From positions 1 to 64,000 of the forward strand of contig JAKUCV010003299.1 in the NCBI GenBank assembly GCA_028386065.3: 64,000 nt of DNA, written 5' to 3'. Each line of letters opens with the position of its first letter. Positions within the stretch are counted from its first letter, which is position 1. This DNA comes from Turnera subulata. Lineage: Eukaryota > Streptophyta > Magnoliopsida > Malpighiales > Passifloraceae. The notes under the pieces were generated by a model, which worked only from the letters and a program-made list of their open reading frames with translations, was not told the origin of the DNA and ran no database searches. Shown in pieces: positions 32,149 to 45,446 of this stretch. Made by a program: the position numbers and the translations under genes.

Positions 32149-32998
32149 CCGTGGGCCTATATAGGAACCGATTTTCACACTGTATCTATTCCGGCTCTAC
32201 TACACTTGGAAATATGCAATGGGAAGAATTTAATTACACTCATCTTTCAACAATTTTTCTAGGTTTTTTATCTGGTATCTAGAGCTTAGCCCCGATTAAT
32301 CCGAATTCGATCCGGATCGCGCACCTCCTGATTATGGTGGATGACGCTCCTAATAAGAATTTTCTACTTATTTTTCAACATTGACCAGAGTTGTAGATGT
32401 GAAACCAAAGCAGAACTTGAAGAAATTCTGCCACTTTGCCATTTGGGGCTGATAGTTTGACCAATTGCCTTGGTTGAAGTATTTTTGCATATATATATAT
32501 ACACTCCCACGATTCAGTAACTTGATTAATTGTAACTACATCTAGTACCAGTGAAGAAAGTTAAATATACAGTTCCGTTTAAAGAACAGTATATGATGAT
32601 CACAACCCCACATTGTTTCATATTCTCAATACACTGTGATGTTCTGAATCAGATAAAGACCGGAAGCATGGAATCAGTGAGATATGCTGATGTATATGAT
32701 CTTGGATTAGTGTAAATATTGTGTTTCTTTTTTGATAAGCTGCAAATACTCTATTACTTCTAAAGTTTTGTAACTTCACGCCTCTACCTAGAATACGATG
32801 CTTTTGATGGTTTAAAGTATATTTGTTTTGTTCGTATTAAAAGAAAACAAAATTCTAGCATCAAAAAAAAGAAAACAAAATTCTAGCATCAAAAAAAAGA
32901 AAACAAAATTCCCTACACGGGTAAAAACTATAGGAATAAAACGAAGAAACGACATATATAATGCTATTATGGCAGTATTACTGTTAACTCACCATATG
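32149..32998. other. Promoter side of the bHLH gene
   Basis: No gene. It contains a 28-bp unit (AGAAAACAAAATTC...CATCAAAAAAA) repeated 2.5 times at 32842-32911. At about 32240-32345 there is a segment with 'AGAGCTTAGCCCCGATTAAT' and ATTCGATCC, reminiscent of a tRNA-derived fragment but not provable. Confidence 0.45.
32842..32911 (+). repeat. A-tailed 28-bp tandem unit, 2.5 copies
   Basis: Copies at 32842-32869, 32870-32897 and a partial at 32898-32911. Each unit is AGAAAACAAAATTC plus TAGCATC plus an A run. This can be read as two successive TAGCATC-A(n) insertions sharing one target, or as tandem slippage. Confidence 0.7.
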
Positions 32999-33675
32999 TG
33001 TTAGAATATAACTGTGAGTGGTGTATCCCACATCGGAGAGAAAGAGGTCAAGTGAGTAACATAAGTGGACCCATGTACCCAATACCTTGAGGTTTTGGGT
33101 TACAGAGTGGTATCCTGGTCACGCGTATGGAACTCACTTGGGCCTCGCGTAGTGTCCCCCCGGTTTTCGGGCGACTCCCGGTTCTCAACACGTGGTAGCG
33201 GAGCCCCGATGGTTCGGCTGGGACTGAATGGTTTGCGACATGGTGATGCTCCCGTGGTTGCTGCCCCCATGTGGAACGAAGAGCGGTTAGGCTCTTGGAC
33301 CAAGCTCGGTTGGAGTTGTAAGGCGTGGCTCCGGATAAGAGTGGTATTGGCAGACTCAAACTTCTGAGAGGCTTTCCGGTCTGGGCCTAAGTGAAGTTTA
33401 CCTCTTGGAGCATCGACAGACGTGTGCTCCTAGAACGGGCTTGATGGCAGAGTGGGCTCTTGGTGATGTTGCGAAAAGTTTCCGAAATGTTTCCGTTGAA
33501 AGGGGAGTAGGCCCGTGGTCCGATATGGAAGAGTCTCACACTTGAGGGGGAGATTGTTAGAATATAACTGTGAATGGTGTATCCCACATCGGAGAGAAAG
33601 GGTTACAGAGTATGGAACTCACTTGGGCCTCGCGTAGTGTCTCCCCGGTTTTCGGGCGATTCCCGGTTCTCAGCA
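32999..33675 (+). mobile_element. TRIM (terminal-repeat retrotransposon in miniature)
   Basis: 677 bp flanked by the 5-bp TSD ATATG (32994-32998 and 33676-33680). The 5' LTR 32999-33190 and 3' LTR 33555-33675 both begin TGTTAGAATATAACTGTGA and end in CTCA(A/G)CA. The 5' LTR is followed by a tRNA-Met-type primer-binding site (GTGGTAGCGGAGCC, 33192-33205), and the 3' LTR is preceded by the polypurine tract TTGAGGGGGAGA. There is no coding capacity in the 364-bp interior. The 3' LTR (121 bp) lacks two internal segments present in the 5' LTR (192 bp). Confidence 0.92.
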
Positions 33676-33680
33676 ATATG

Positions 33681-36307
33681 AATTATACAAAAAAGAAAAA
33701 AAAATAAAGGCATCACTGTGTTAGTGTATGAATCACCCATCCAATTATTTGGTATATATGCAAACACTATTCTATTGCAATGATGTGGGGAAAAAATTAT
33801 TGGTACTCTCAGCAAATGTTCTGTAACCTCTTCCTTATTTTACATAAACATGAAAGCAATGGTAGATATATATATGTAGGTAGAATGGATCAGTGATGAC
33901 ATTTAACAACAAAGACTTATCAATTTTGATATGGAGCTAGCAATATCATGTTAAGGAAAAGTATATTTGTGCTCGAACTTAAACCAAATATCTAGAGGCC
34001 ACCACATCTGATCACAGTTGGTGAAGTCCGTCTCCCTTGGATTTGTTCATAATTTTAGCCTTGACGGCCAGGATTACAAGGCAGGTTGATAAGGTTACAC
34101 CATTCGTTCTAAATTCTAATTAGTTGGGCATGTGCTAGATGATAATTATATCTTTTTAGGAGGATGTGAGAAAGGAGGAATGTTAGTCCCTCTCCAAAGG
34201 TGCTAATCCTATCACTTAAAGTGATGATGATCACATTGATTAAATCTCCAGTACTTCCTGACAATATTTGACGTGACAATAACATATATGAATATTATTG
34301 GGATGGAATAAATATCTTTAATATATATATGAAAAAAACTATCCAAATCTGTAATCTAAAAACTCAAAATGAACATACATGAAAGAACACCGTTGATCTA
34401 TCAGCAAAAAAGAGTAACACCATCATCAATGGAAAATGTTAATTTTATTTGAGAAATGATATAAAGCAATAATTTCTGTTGGTACGTAGGAGGTGAGGTG
34501 CCGTAAACATAAAAAAAAATCAAAGATCTAGTGAATTTGACATTTTTTAGAACAAATATATAGTTTAATTAGTTTAGAGTGTTCTAAAGAAAACTAGAAG
34601 AATTTATATATAGTCGTGTAATGGAGATGGCTGGATTGATATTGAAAAGTTATTGGCGAACCCGACATGAAAGGGATTATGAGATTTGAGAGTGACTGGT
34701 CTTCTCACCTTGTAGGGGATTCAACAGGTCACATGTCACTTTGGATATCACAGTGCAGACCACATTTTGTGGAGAAGATAGAAACACACACACTCATTAA
34801 TTTTGCTTGCTTTCGAATATTATGTATGGATAGGATCTGGCTGTTGTCGCTTTCTTGTATCTGAGGGACACAGACGAATCTTTTGCTGGATGCTATCCAT
34901 TCAGGCAAAGTGCGATATTATTTCTTCAGGTGATAAAAGTGTAACTTATTGGTCTTTGTTTTTCTTGGGTTTGGTTTTTCTACTTTGCTAATCAATGTCC
35001 ATCTTCTTTTCAGTTCTTTTTTGCCTTAATTGGATCATATAATTGGTTCTTTAGATACTGTTGATGATCTTTTCCAGGGCCAGAATGCTTCAGAGATAAG
35101 ATATCAATTTTGTTTCTCAAACAAAACAAAAACATTTGAGTATGAGCTTTGTAGTGAAATATTGAGGAACTCCTATATATTGCTGTAACTATTACACGCG
35201 GTGCCTTTCGAGTGCCTTCTATTTGAAGCTGGTATTGTGCACCATGTGAACAAAATCTTACCACTTGGGTAATGCATTGATTAAAGTTTTGTACTTACTA
35301 GTGGCAGGATAGCTAGGGAATCTCTGGGAGGCAGATATTCAGTCTTTGGAAACCAATCACTGTCCTTGAAAATGGCAGTGACTGTGATCAACTTTCGTAT
35401 ATATAATCTGCAGGACAATATATATGCTGATATTCCATCAAAAAAAAAAAAATATACGCTGATATGCACGGACTCCTAGTACTCGTTTGAGCAACATATG
35501 ATTAGCCCTTTTGGTAAGCAATCTCTACGGTGGGGATTAATGCACTCACTGTTCATGATCTTTTGTGGTTATGGCGAAATGTATCCACACATGCATATAG
35601 TTGCGCAGTTGCTCACAGCAGGTATATGCTTTATACGTCAAAGTCTCCAAAGGTTGATATGGTCGTCGCTAAAGAGCCTTTGCCTTTTGTAAAGAAAAAG
35701 ATTTCTATTTGCTATAAAAATGTGGTCCGTGTTTGTTTTCGAATTTCTGGTTGACGTAGCTGATAAAATTCGAATAGTACAGGGGAGGACTTATCTGTGG
35801 ATACTTGTTTCCTCTTCGGTAGACAATTATTTAACCTAGGGCCTTAAAAATTGAGTTAGACGTCTTTTGAGGAGATTTACTATGCATCCATCAATTATAG
35901 CAAGGTCTCCCATTCAGTATAAGAAAAAGAAAAACAACAAAAACCTTCCTCATATTCTTTGTGTTTCTGCAAGTTTTGCTACAATATAATACCACACAAG
36001 ATCTTCAGTGGGAGCTTGTGTATTGTTTACAGTACCTATATATCCAAGTCTTTAACACGCTCCTAATTGTGTCGTCTATATGCTTCTTAATTTTTCAGTG
36101 CAAAATTTCCGGGAGTTATTTTCACAAAACCCGGACAAAATTGATTAGTATAAGTTACACTATTAATTATAGGTTGATGTTTTTTAGCTTAATCTAATCA
36201 ATTAGGTAGGCCAAATTAACAATATGGGTTAGCGCAAGATTTCCTTGGTCTAAATTAGTGTACTGCGTCCTTACTCTCAAATAAGAAAATGTGATTCTGA
36301 GCCAGCA
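33681..36307. other. Intergenic
   Basis: No recognisable gene. Fragmentary open frames at 34667-34991, 35010-35469 and 35498-35754 show no identifiable domain and could be decayed transposon or captured sequence. A micro-insertion lies at 35420-35465. Confidence 0.45.
35420..35465. repeat. Poly(A) micro-insertion, 14-bp TSD
   Basis: ATATATGCTGATAT (35420-35433) and ATATACGCTGATAT (35452-35465) flank TCCATC plus an A run (18 bp). Confidence 0.5.
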
Positions 36308-36321
36308 GCAGACTTTAGACC

Positions 36322-36947
36322 AGGGATGTCCTTTGTGAAAGAGGTATTTTAACGCTAGCTGATTCCTATACGCTCCCTGTGCTCTTTCCTTTTAAGAGTC
36401 CAGAGACCAGCTCCTACTGCATTGCGATTTCTGTTGGCATCTTTGGGGAAAATATGTAGATGGTGTGGAGTACAAGGGTGCCTCCCCAGCTCTCTTGCAG
36501 ACTTGTTAGTGCAATGGGCATTCTTCTCTCCTTTCACATCAAGTAGATCATCTTGGGTTATCATAGCTTTTGCTACGTTTGTGGGCGATATGGCTTGAAC
36601 GTAACTGGAGAATTTTCAACAATAAGCGCATTGAGTGTGACAGGTTGTTTGACATCATTATTGATTTATTGTACATGCCGTTTCTTGGATCAAGGCTCCT
36701 CATATGTCATTTCTTATGCAGAGTTTGTTAGGAGTTGGGCTGGTGCACGCAAGAATTTTAATAATCTTGCTTAGCGATTAGTGTGTTTTGGTCTGTACTG
36801 TTGTTATGTATTCTCAGTGAGCTCTTTGTTAGTTGAGTTCGGGTCTTACAAGGAGAGACATAATAGAGTATAGCTTTAGTCCTGCACACTTTTCGTTGGT
36901 TTCTTGTAATGTTAATGTTTATAAATAAAAAGCATAAAAAAAAAGCT
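36322..36947 (+). mobile_element. 5'-truncated LINE with A tail and TSD
   Basis: Bounded by GCAGACTTTAGACC (36308-36321) and GCAAACTTTAGACC (36948-36961), a 14-bp target duplication with one difference. The interior decodes in broken frames to the LINE segment after zf-RVT (IWLERNWRIFNNKRIECDRLFDII spread over 36590-36660) and ends with AATAAAAAGCAT plus an A run. Length 626 bp. It is a dead-on-arrival copy from target-primed reverse transcription. Confidence 0.75.
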
Positions 36948-37059
36948 GCAAACTTTAGACCGTCGTTTAGTCCATTGTAGTCAGTTCGACTAGCCAGCTT
37001 CTAGACCTCATAATTCATACCCCTACCGTTCAACTAAAATTTGTGAGTTTGATACCATT

Positions 37060-37486
37060 GGGTTAATGGTATAAATGGTACCCCAAGTTGTTTAAATTCG
37101 TCAATTGTATACCCCGACTTTTTTTTCCGTCAATTATATACCTGTATTTTTAAAATTTGGTCAATTATGTACCCCGGGCAGCATTTTGATGATGTGGCAT
37201 GCTGCCCGCAAATAACTTGTGTTAGTTTGCTCCTTAGATTTCGAATTTAATCATGTAGGTCCATTAGAATTTCTACAATTAAGTCCTAAAACTTTATCTA
37301 TACTTATTCAAATCCTTTTTTAGAACGATAATACTATAATGTAAATTTTTAGTGTTATATATAATTATTACTTGTGAAATATTTAATATTGTATTTTTTA
37401 CATATAATTAAATTAATTATATTACTAAATTATAATTAATCACAAAAGAAATTAAAAAATTCAATACTCTTATAAAATGGTCTCCT

Positions 37487-37551
<65 letters not shown>

Positions 37552-38187
37552 TTATTATATATAGTTGGCCATGAATTCATTCTTCAAAAGTCATATTATT
37601 ATGATACATGGTAAGTGGGTCTCCTTTTATATTATTTTCTGAATTTAAATTCTTATATTGTTAAAATTAATAAAGTAAAACATGTCTTTTATGTATTGAA
37701 TCATTCAATTAAAATTTATTTGATAAATTATTACAATTAGTTAATTTAATTGAATGATTCTTATGACTAGGTAATATATACACATTAATTTATAAATATA
37801 ACTAGTTGTGCATTACAAAACTTATTGTAAAAAAATAATTATATGCTTATTACTTTAATAAAAATATTATTATACACTAAAAATAATTTAGGAATCAAAT
37901 ATTGTGTAAATAGTAATTACATATAATAGTAAGGATTAACTCTAAATAATAAAAAATATATGGACTAAATTATATACTAATAAAAGACTTATATGATTAA
38001 TTTAAAAACTCAGGGACTAAATTGCTATCCACCATTAATGGGCAGCACGCCACGTCATCAAAGGGTTGCCCGAGGTATACAATTGACGCAAACTCACAAA
38101 GTACGGGTACATAATTGACGAAAAAAAAAGTCGGGGTATACAATTGACGAATTTAAACAACTCGGGTACCATTTATACCATTAACCC
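37060..38187. mobile_element. MULE-type non-autonomous element, ~150-bp TIRs
   Basis: Perfect 9-bp TSD GATACCATT (37051-37059 and 38188-38196). Terminal inverted repeats start GGGTTAATGGTATAAATGGT and extend about 150 bp at each end, with few mismatches. Each TIR contains the motif CGTCAATTRTATACC about three times. Long TIRs with a 9-bp duplication are the signature of Mutator-like elements. The 1128-bp element has no transposase, and its interior is AT-rich with a TAA microsatellite. Confidence 0.9.
37488..37550 (+). repeat. (TAA)21 microsatellite
   Basis: Twenty-one uninterrupted TAA units inside the MULE-type element. Confidence 0.95.
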
Positions 38188-38382
38188 GATACCATTAGAA
38201 AGCTCCTGTAACAAACCCTCAATGATATGTCGCCCAACATAAATTTTGAAAACCTTGCTAGCCTTCCTCAAATGGCTCAATCATTAATCATCAGACTTTT
38301 TAGTTCATTGACCAAAACAGAATAATTTATTATTGGAACTTTTGAGCTGAATTAAATAGGTATAACAATTATTTTGTCAAGA

Positions 38383-38477
38383 AAAAAAAAAAGCTTTGCT
38401 GATGTCATCATTGCGCCTTTGGTCCAGGCTCCGGATTTCCGGTTACATGCTGACATTAGACACTCCTCATAAGCAGT
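38383..38477 (-). mobile_element. Truncated SINE 3' part
   Basis: Starts with an A run, then GCTTTGCTGATGTCATCATT, GGTCCAGGCTCCGG, GGTTACAT and CATTAGACACTCCTCATA, collinear with 4615-4700 of the complete SINE. It stops abruptly where a hAT-like terminus begins. Confidence 0.7.
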
Positions 38478-38640
38478 GTTATTAAACCCGGACTGGGGTT
38501 GAACCGGTCGGGCTTCCGAGTCACGATTTTCCCGAGTAAATACTAGTCAAATCGCGATTCAACCGAAAATTAACAAAGGATTTATTAACCTGTGGACCCA
38601 GCCGGGTCATGGTTAACCTTAATTGACCGCACGTGTCATT
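38478..38640 (+). mobile_element. hAT-like element end, truncated
   Basis: CAGTGTTATTAAACCCGGAC followed by GGTTGAACCGGTCGGG-type segments is the form of plant hAT MITE ends. It begins exactly where the SINE alignment stops, suggesting insertion into the SINE. No opposite terminus or 8-bp TSD was found. Confidence 0.45.
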
Positions 38641-41496
38641 GACTAAGGATCAACACTATGTGAAATAGTTGACCAATTCATACATAAATAGGGCTTCACT
38701 ACGAGCAGTAAAAATTGAACTCTGATTCTAGAAACAACTAATGAAGCATTTACTAGGGCTACCATATAATAAGCCTAACAATTTAGTACATATGAATTTT
38801 TTTTTAAAAAAAACTATAATAAGCAAGCCTTATGCTTGGTAGAGATATGAAACATATCAACCAAAAGTTTGCAGTTTTTATCTAATGCGATGCATTAACT
38901 TGGTTGGGGAAGGAACTAACCTGGCACAGGTAGGTTGCAGGTAAGGTTGATCCCCTCTTAAAAGAAGGGCATGTTGCACGAAACATGCAGCCTTATTTTC
39001 TGTACTTGTTCTTCTCGTGGTGGTACGAAAAGCATGAAACACGAGCACCATTAATCAAGGAGCTGCGCAACACGAAATGAATGAGGGGCGCCAAATTTTT
39101 TTGGACAATTCTGGTGTACTGGATCCCATCCTCACGTTTTGGAGACTCGTAAAAAGGAGGAACTGATTTTTCTGCGGTCAGTCTGCCCACGGGAAAGAAA
39201 AAGGAGTGACATATCAGCTCCAAAACTATTCTTTGCTTTCTCACTGCAAATTTTATTTTTTTTCTTTAATTTTAAACAACTATCGGTCCTCCTCTAATCA
39301 TAGTCCGGTCACACTCACATCATTAAGACTTAAATTTCTCTAAACATTTATTTTTTCAATTTATAAAACTTAAACCAGAAAACGTTTTTAAAACCCTATT
39401 AACCCTATTTTTTACTTTTATAAAACTCAAACCTGAAAATGTTTTTAAGGACGCCGAGCAACTTCAGCGAACCATGTATGTGAATTCTATGCTTGGCGAT
39501 GCATAAAGTTTTAATTTGAAATACGTGTTTCCACAAGATTCGTTAATTCATACAATACGGAAACTGAGCAAGAAAAAATGGGCTGGGCCTTAAAGAGAAA
39601 TTCCCAACTCCAGTGCCCAACCCAGTCCAACCTGGTGGGTCTTGGGCTCTAGGTTATCCAGGTTGAAGGCTTAATCCTTTGCTTAAACGGAACGTAACTG
39701 TTAATCCAGCTGGAAAATGTCAACTAACATTGTACGTTACTTGATATTGACATAATCTAATTAGAAGAAAAAAAAAACACAACTTAATCTGGACCACAAT
39801 TTCCAATTCTCATTGCATCTGCACAAGTTAATAGCATGCTTGACCCTTCTCGTACTCAGGTAAAAGAGGAAAAACAAAAGGAGCAGCTAACCATGTCCAC
39901 ATCAACTTGACCATTAAAATTGCACGAGGACAGTTTAGTCTTCTATAGTCTATTCTACACAGACAGCTACTGGCCTCATGCACTGCACTGTCCCCTTTTA
40001 TTCAAGTTGGGTGGGTGAGCACCATAAAGTTGCCCGTAGAGGAGAAGGCTATTTTTGCCATTGCAGATATGGTCACATGTCTTTGCGTCAACAAAATTAG
40101 TATTAGGAGAGTTAATGGCGAAAGCAAAAAATGGACTAGCAACTGCTAAAAAGTTCCATTCCACGCCAACCATGTCAAACAGTAGAAGACACTTCATTGT
40201 CTTTGGCCTTTTCTTTCTTTTTCTTTTGTTCAGGTCTTTGGCTTTTTCCATATCCCAAAGGTGATGAAGTTATTGTATCCTTTTAAGAGATATTTGATGA
40301 GCCAACTAGGCCCCCCCCCCCCTTCAATAATTGACGACCTTTTACAAGGGGTCACAGACAAAAGATAATGTGAGAATTAACAGGGGCATCCCCTCCCCAC
40401 CTTGAGGACCCTTGTACCCTATAGTTCCATGCAAGGCCAACAATGGAGGAACAAGAAACAGAAAGGTACAAGCGAGTCCACTTGGGTACACATGTTTCTA
40501 CAAAGAAACAAATGAAATAAAACCACATAATATGGAATTCCCTACGCAACGAGCAGTGAGAGCTACCAGAAAGAAGAGATATGATTGGAACGCAAACAGT
40601 GCAGCCAAGATATTGTTGAAACAGGGGCCAAAGGACACGATTGCATATTGATATATAAAATAACAAAAAACGAAAAAAAAAATCTGAAATGTATAGTTCA
40701 TGGTTGTAGAGAAAATAAAAGAACCAGCCTTGTGACTTTGAGCCATCCCTAGTTTCTGACCTTAATTTTTGAATCCTTAATGATAATGTCATAGCCAGCT
40801 TCTGCTCATCATGTGATGCAATAAAGATAAAATTCAAGACCGTTTCCAAATTTGCAGGCAAATCTTAAATCAAACTGAACTTGCTGGATATAAACCGTAT
40901 CACATGTGCCATCGAACCCATGCGAATCATGGGTTATTAAGTTCTTTTTGGTTGCAATATATTCCCTACAAGCTTGATCAAAATCACTAAATACAAAATA
41001 TTTCAACCACAACCACATACTTGGGTCATCTTTCTCTTGTACACGAGAGCCAACAATATTTGAGATGAGAATACCAAGTATAAGATGAAAAACATACAGA
41101 GATATGTAGCAAAATGACAAAGGTGACAAGAAAAAATGTAGAATGGATCATCAATGTTTTGAACCACAACAAAGAACAGTGTATAATGATATATAGAAAA
41201 AAGATTTAAGAAAAAGAAAAGAAGAGAGAATCAACCCCAAGGGGCCACTCCGGGTTATAGCCTAATAAAAACCGCTATTTTGTCTTCTATCAATGCTTAC
41301 ATTGTTCACAACCCCCTAAAACACAGTTGCTGTATGTATGTATATAAGTAGATGAACTCATTTTCACCTCAATGATGCCCATCTCTATTCTCAATTCGCA
41401 CTGGTATAAATGTGACACAGAGTACAAGAAGCTCAGAAAACAAACCTTAATTACAAGTGACCCAGTGCACTACAAAAGCCAGGTCATAAGAAAGAT
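38641..41496. other. Intergenic / 3' flank of the kinase gene
   Basis: No supported gene. Short open frames (38993-39244, 39976-40264, 40352-41129) overlap on both strands without domains. A 12-base C run lies at about 40310-40321. Confidence 0.5.
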
Positions 41497-44192
41497 TCAC
41501 GAGAATTTAGGTTTAGGCATGGGTGTACTACTTGGATGCACAGGGCCAAGCTTATGAATCCAATGAAGAAAGCCTTTCTTATGATCTTGACAAATTGGAT
41601 TCTGCACAAGATTGAGGGTTCCATCGCGAGCAAGGGATGATGAAAATTCTTCCAATACCTTCACAATCTGCCAAAACTCAAGCCTCTTCTCTGGTTGCCA
41701 GGCCCAACACTGCTCAATTAAAGCTGACATGGCAGTAGGGCAGTTCTTTGGGATGATAGGCCTCAAATTCTAGAAATTCAACCAGAAATTTCAATTATTA
41801 AAACAGATTTGTAAATAAACATCGAACAAAGTCCCGCAATTTTCAAAAGAATAGGAAAATAAGGCACAAAGGAAAATGATACGAAAATAAAAATTGAACC
41901 AATTAACTGTTGTTTAGACCGTGCTTTGTTGTTAGCATCATTTGCACCCAGAAATTGATGTTTCACATTCCCATTTCCCAGTGTAAGAACATCAAACTTC
42001 TGATTATATAGCAAGTAGCCTATCCCTTTCTGGTCCCAGGTTGCAGAAACATAAGAAAAAAGACCCTCAGAGATACTCCTCCACTGAAGCAAACAGGATT
42101 TTTCATCACATGAGATAGAAGGGGAAGATCCTTATTCCAATGAGTATTTGAATCAGCTTCCTTTCATGACATTTAGGAGTTCAATCAGAGGCAAATTTCT
42201 GCAGTGACTTCTAAGGTAACTTTCCTCTTTAAAAGAAAAATTTGAACTAAAGTCTAAATTGGCATTGTGACACAATTACCTCAATACCATACCTAAACAC
42301 CACTGTAATGCTCATTTGCTACGCATTCAAGGGACAAAGGAAATAACAAGAAAGGAACAGTCATAAAATTTAGGCAGACTTAGCATCATCCACATATTTA
42401 TGCCAACCAAACTGCATAACCTGGATGAAAACAGCTTCCATAAACATTCCCACACAAACAACCACTAGATTAAGAGGATGAAGGACGAAGGATTAAACGC
42501 AGATGATAATTTCTCTCACCAGAATATTTACATGGACAGTTTTTTTAAAAAATGAATAGAAACCAAGTTTTTGTGGCATGTAGGAATTGAGATATGTGAA
42601 TTAGACTTTCAAGCAACTCTACTACTAAAGATGGAATGAACAGAAGGGGGAAAGGAAAAGGCACCTTGTGTGCTACTGCAAAAGCAGCTTGGAAGGGAGT
42701 CAAATCCTCATAGGGAATTCTACCAGCTACCAATTCCCATAAGATCAGCCCAAAACTGTACACATCAGCCTTTCTCCCATAAGACCCCTTTTTTATCATC
42801 TCAGGTGCCATCCACCTGAAAGTGCCTGGATCATCAGCCAAAGAATCGCAGTATGCCTCACGACAGGCTATTCCAAAATCCGCTATCTTTAAGTGAAAGT
42901 CTTCATCAATGAGAACATTCTCAGGTTTAAGATCCCTATGAATGAGGCCTTGAGAGTGTATGTATTCCATCCCATGAGCAATGTCCAGAGCCATTTCAAC
43001 AAGCTTCTGTAAAGGCAGAAGCTTATGCTCCAGCTTGTGCAAGTATGCCCTCAAAGAACCCTCAGATAAATATTCAGTAATTAATAAGTAAACCGGTGGC
43101 TTTCTACAGGCTGCTACAAACTGCATTGACAGATCAAAGTATTCTAGATTAGACAGGTTTAGAAGAACTATTACTCCAAAATTGTAGCAGACACCACAAT
43201 TCGGGCGACTATTAAAAGAAAGCACACATCTGCAGTTCACAAGTTAATTGACTCTAATCTAGTCAACTGATAAGGAATGACACCCAAATTTGCAGTATAA
43301 ATCTGAACAGCACAAAGCCAAGGAAAAGTTGCGGTATCTCTGTTATTCAATACTATGATTCAATATGCCGTGGATTATATCGAGGGAAAGAAAAAAAAAA
43401 AAAACATATGCGATAGAAAAAAATTATCACCTTTATGACATTAGGATGGTGAAGCCGGGATAAAAAAGTGACTTCTCGTTCGTATTGGTTCGATAACTTA
43501 ACTGCTAAATCTCCGTTTTCGTCATCATCTGGTACTGTGATAATCTTAACCGCCACAGGCTCATCCTTATAGAAACCATGATAAAGCCTGCTATGTGCTC
43601 CATGAGCAAATCGGACCCCAAGAAACAGCTGAGACATATCGACAGTGAATTCATCAGCAGCACCAACAGCACTAACCTTCCCTCCTCCGTGGTCAAAGTA
43701 CCTTGTCCAAGCAGAATCCTTCTTGGACTTCGATTTGTCATGACCCTTCGAGAAGTGCTGGAGGGGGCTTGCGTTTGATGCCGCCGAATCTGATTGCTTG
43801 GACTCCCGGGCTGCTGTCCCTCTGTTTACAAGCTTCTCCGCAACACCCATCTCTCGTTCTCGTTCTTTCCTGCGAGGGTGTGGGGTGGAGAACCTCTTCT
43901 TGGAGGACCTTGCCTCCTTAAAAGTGTCCGGGAGGTTTGTTTGAGGGATAGGAGACAAAGATCTTTGCTTGCTGTAAGGAGTCCTGGGTGACTTCTGATA
44001 GGAAGAAGAGGTTTTCTGGGTGGGGAAGGAAAGGGAATCCTGATAGGAAGCAATCATCTCAGGCCTGGTTTTCAGGCCCGAATTTCCCTCAGGAATGCAC
44101 AAGGGATAAAGGGCCAATTTTGAATCCAATCTGTGACAAACCGTGTGTGAGAATTTTGTCCTCCTAATCCAAGAAGTAGCCTCCTCCTCCAT
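41497..44192 (-). CDS. Raf-like MAPKKK, plant group C (HT1/Raf43-like)
   Basis: Three coding exons, 44192-43431, 43120-42665 and 41769-41497, all in phase 0 with GT-AG introns, encoding 496 residues. The N-terminus MEEEATSWIRRTKFSHTVCH is characteristic of this plant subfamily. A Ser/Lys-rich linker runs to about residue 180. The kinase domain shows an atypical Gly loop (GVRFAHGAHSRLYHG), catalytic Lys in VAVKII, HRDLKPEN, a DFGIA activation-loop start (IADFGIACREAYCDS), GTFRWMAPEM and the final helix FWQIVKVLEE. The HRDLKPEN and GTFRWMAPE combination marks Raf/TKL-type Ser/Thr (or dual) kinases. It is probably cytosolic; relatives act in CO2, light and blue-light signalling, but the specific role is not visible here. 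The start Met opens the conserved N-terminus. Confidence 0.92.
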
Positions 44193-45446
44193 CTCTACTT
44201 CCCCTCTTCAAACTCAAATAAAGGAATTCAAACCCTAATAGAATTTGTTATACCCACAAAACTCCTTAATCTCCACCACCTCCTTCTTCTTCTTCTCCAG
44301 ATAATAATTTGCACAGCTCAAGTAAGTAAATTTCTCCCAACCCATTAACAAACGAGGACTAATTATTCAAACTCCAGGGCTCAGTAAAATCAAGAAACCA
44401 TTCAAACCCATAAAAGGATTTCAACCTCTTATCCCCCTCCAAGCAGAAGTCAAAACACCATGAAACCACCACAACCCATCAAATTACGGATCATCTCAAA
44501 ACAGTCAAAAAACCTAGATTGACACCACCAAACCAAAACGAAACTGCCTCATGAAACTGACAACCCCCCCTTCCCTTCCCTTCTCCCTTTTGTTGTGACC
44601 TTCAAAGTCAAATGGCACCTTCCGTATTAGCCTGGAAAATCCCACATAGGGTACCCCAGTTCCCCCAATAAACAAATGCCAAATGATTAAAATATTATCC
44701 CACTGTTCAAAGATATAATTGTTTGGAAATTAAAAAAAAAAACACCCATGATTATACAACCCACCAATCGATCACCCGCAACATATCATCACTCTTTCTT
44801 TCTCTCTCAAAAGAAAATCACAGCCCCAATTCCAATATCACAAAATAAGAATGACCCTAATCAACAATGTCAAACCCACAAAAAAAATAGGGGAAAAAAA
44901 AGGGAAACAACGTTGAAACACAAGCAAAGAGAGGAATTTAGAAAAGTATTTACCTTTTGAAGAGGGCACGTAGCTATCTATCATGACATAATACACCACA
45001 AGAGCAAATAATCATATTTTTCAATAAAGATCTGCCATCTTGAGTGTTTTTTTTTTTTCCTTTCTCCAATTCCTAAAAACATAATTGATTTTTTTTCTTT
45101 TTCCGCACCTTATGTGGAGGCCGAAAATCCTTAGAATGTAATTTCCAAAATTTATTTCAATATTAAAGAGTGAAAAAAAATGAAAAGATCGTATAAAATA
45201 GGGAGACACCGTGTATTTCTCCATGGACCCACAATCGTTAGGCGTGGGGCCCAGTGGAGTAAGTGGAAAGAAACGGGCCAATGGGGAGACAAAGTCAAAA
45301 GGAGACGGTGGTGGCCTGAGAGGGAAAGAGAGAATCGATTCATTAGGTGGTGTATTAATTAATTAATTAAATGTAGTGGTAGTAGTATTATTTAAATATG
45401 GTTTTGTTAAAAGGGAATATAGTAGAAAAATAAAAAGGGAATCCAA
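44193..45446. other. 5' leader and promoter side of the kinase gene
   Basis: 44193-44560 is CT-rich on the plus strand and purine-rich on the gene strand, as expected of a leader with a (GAA)n tract at 44283-44300. A 5' UTR intron is possible but not fixed. No TATA box stands out. 45180-45350 is less AT-rich. Confidence 0.4.
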
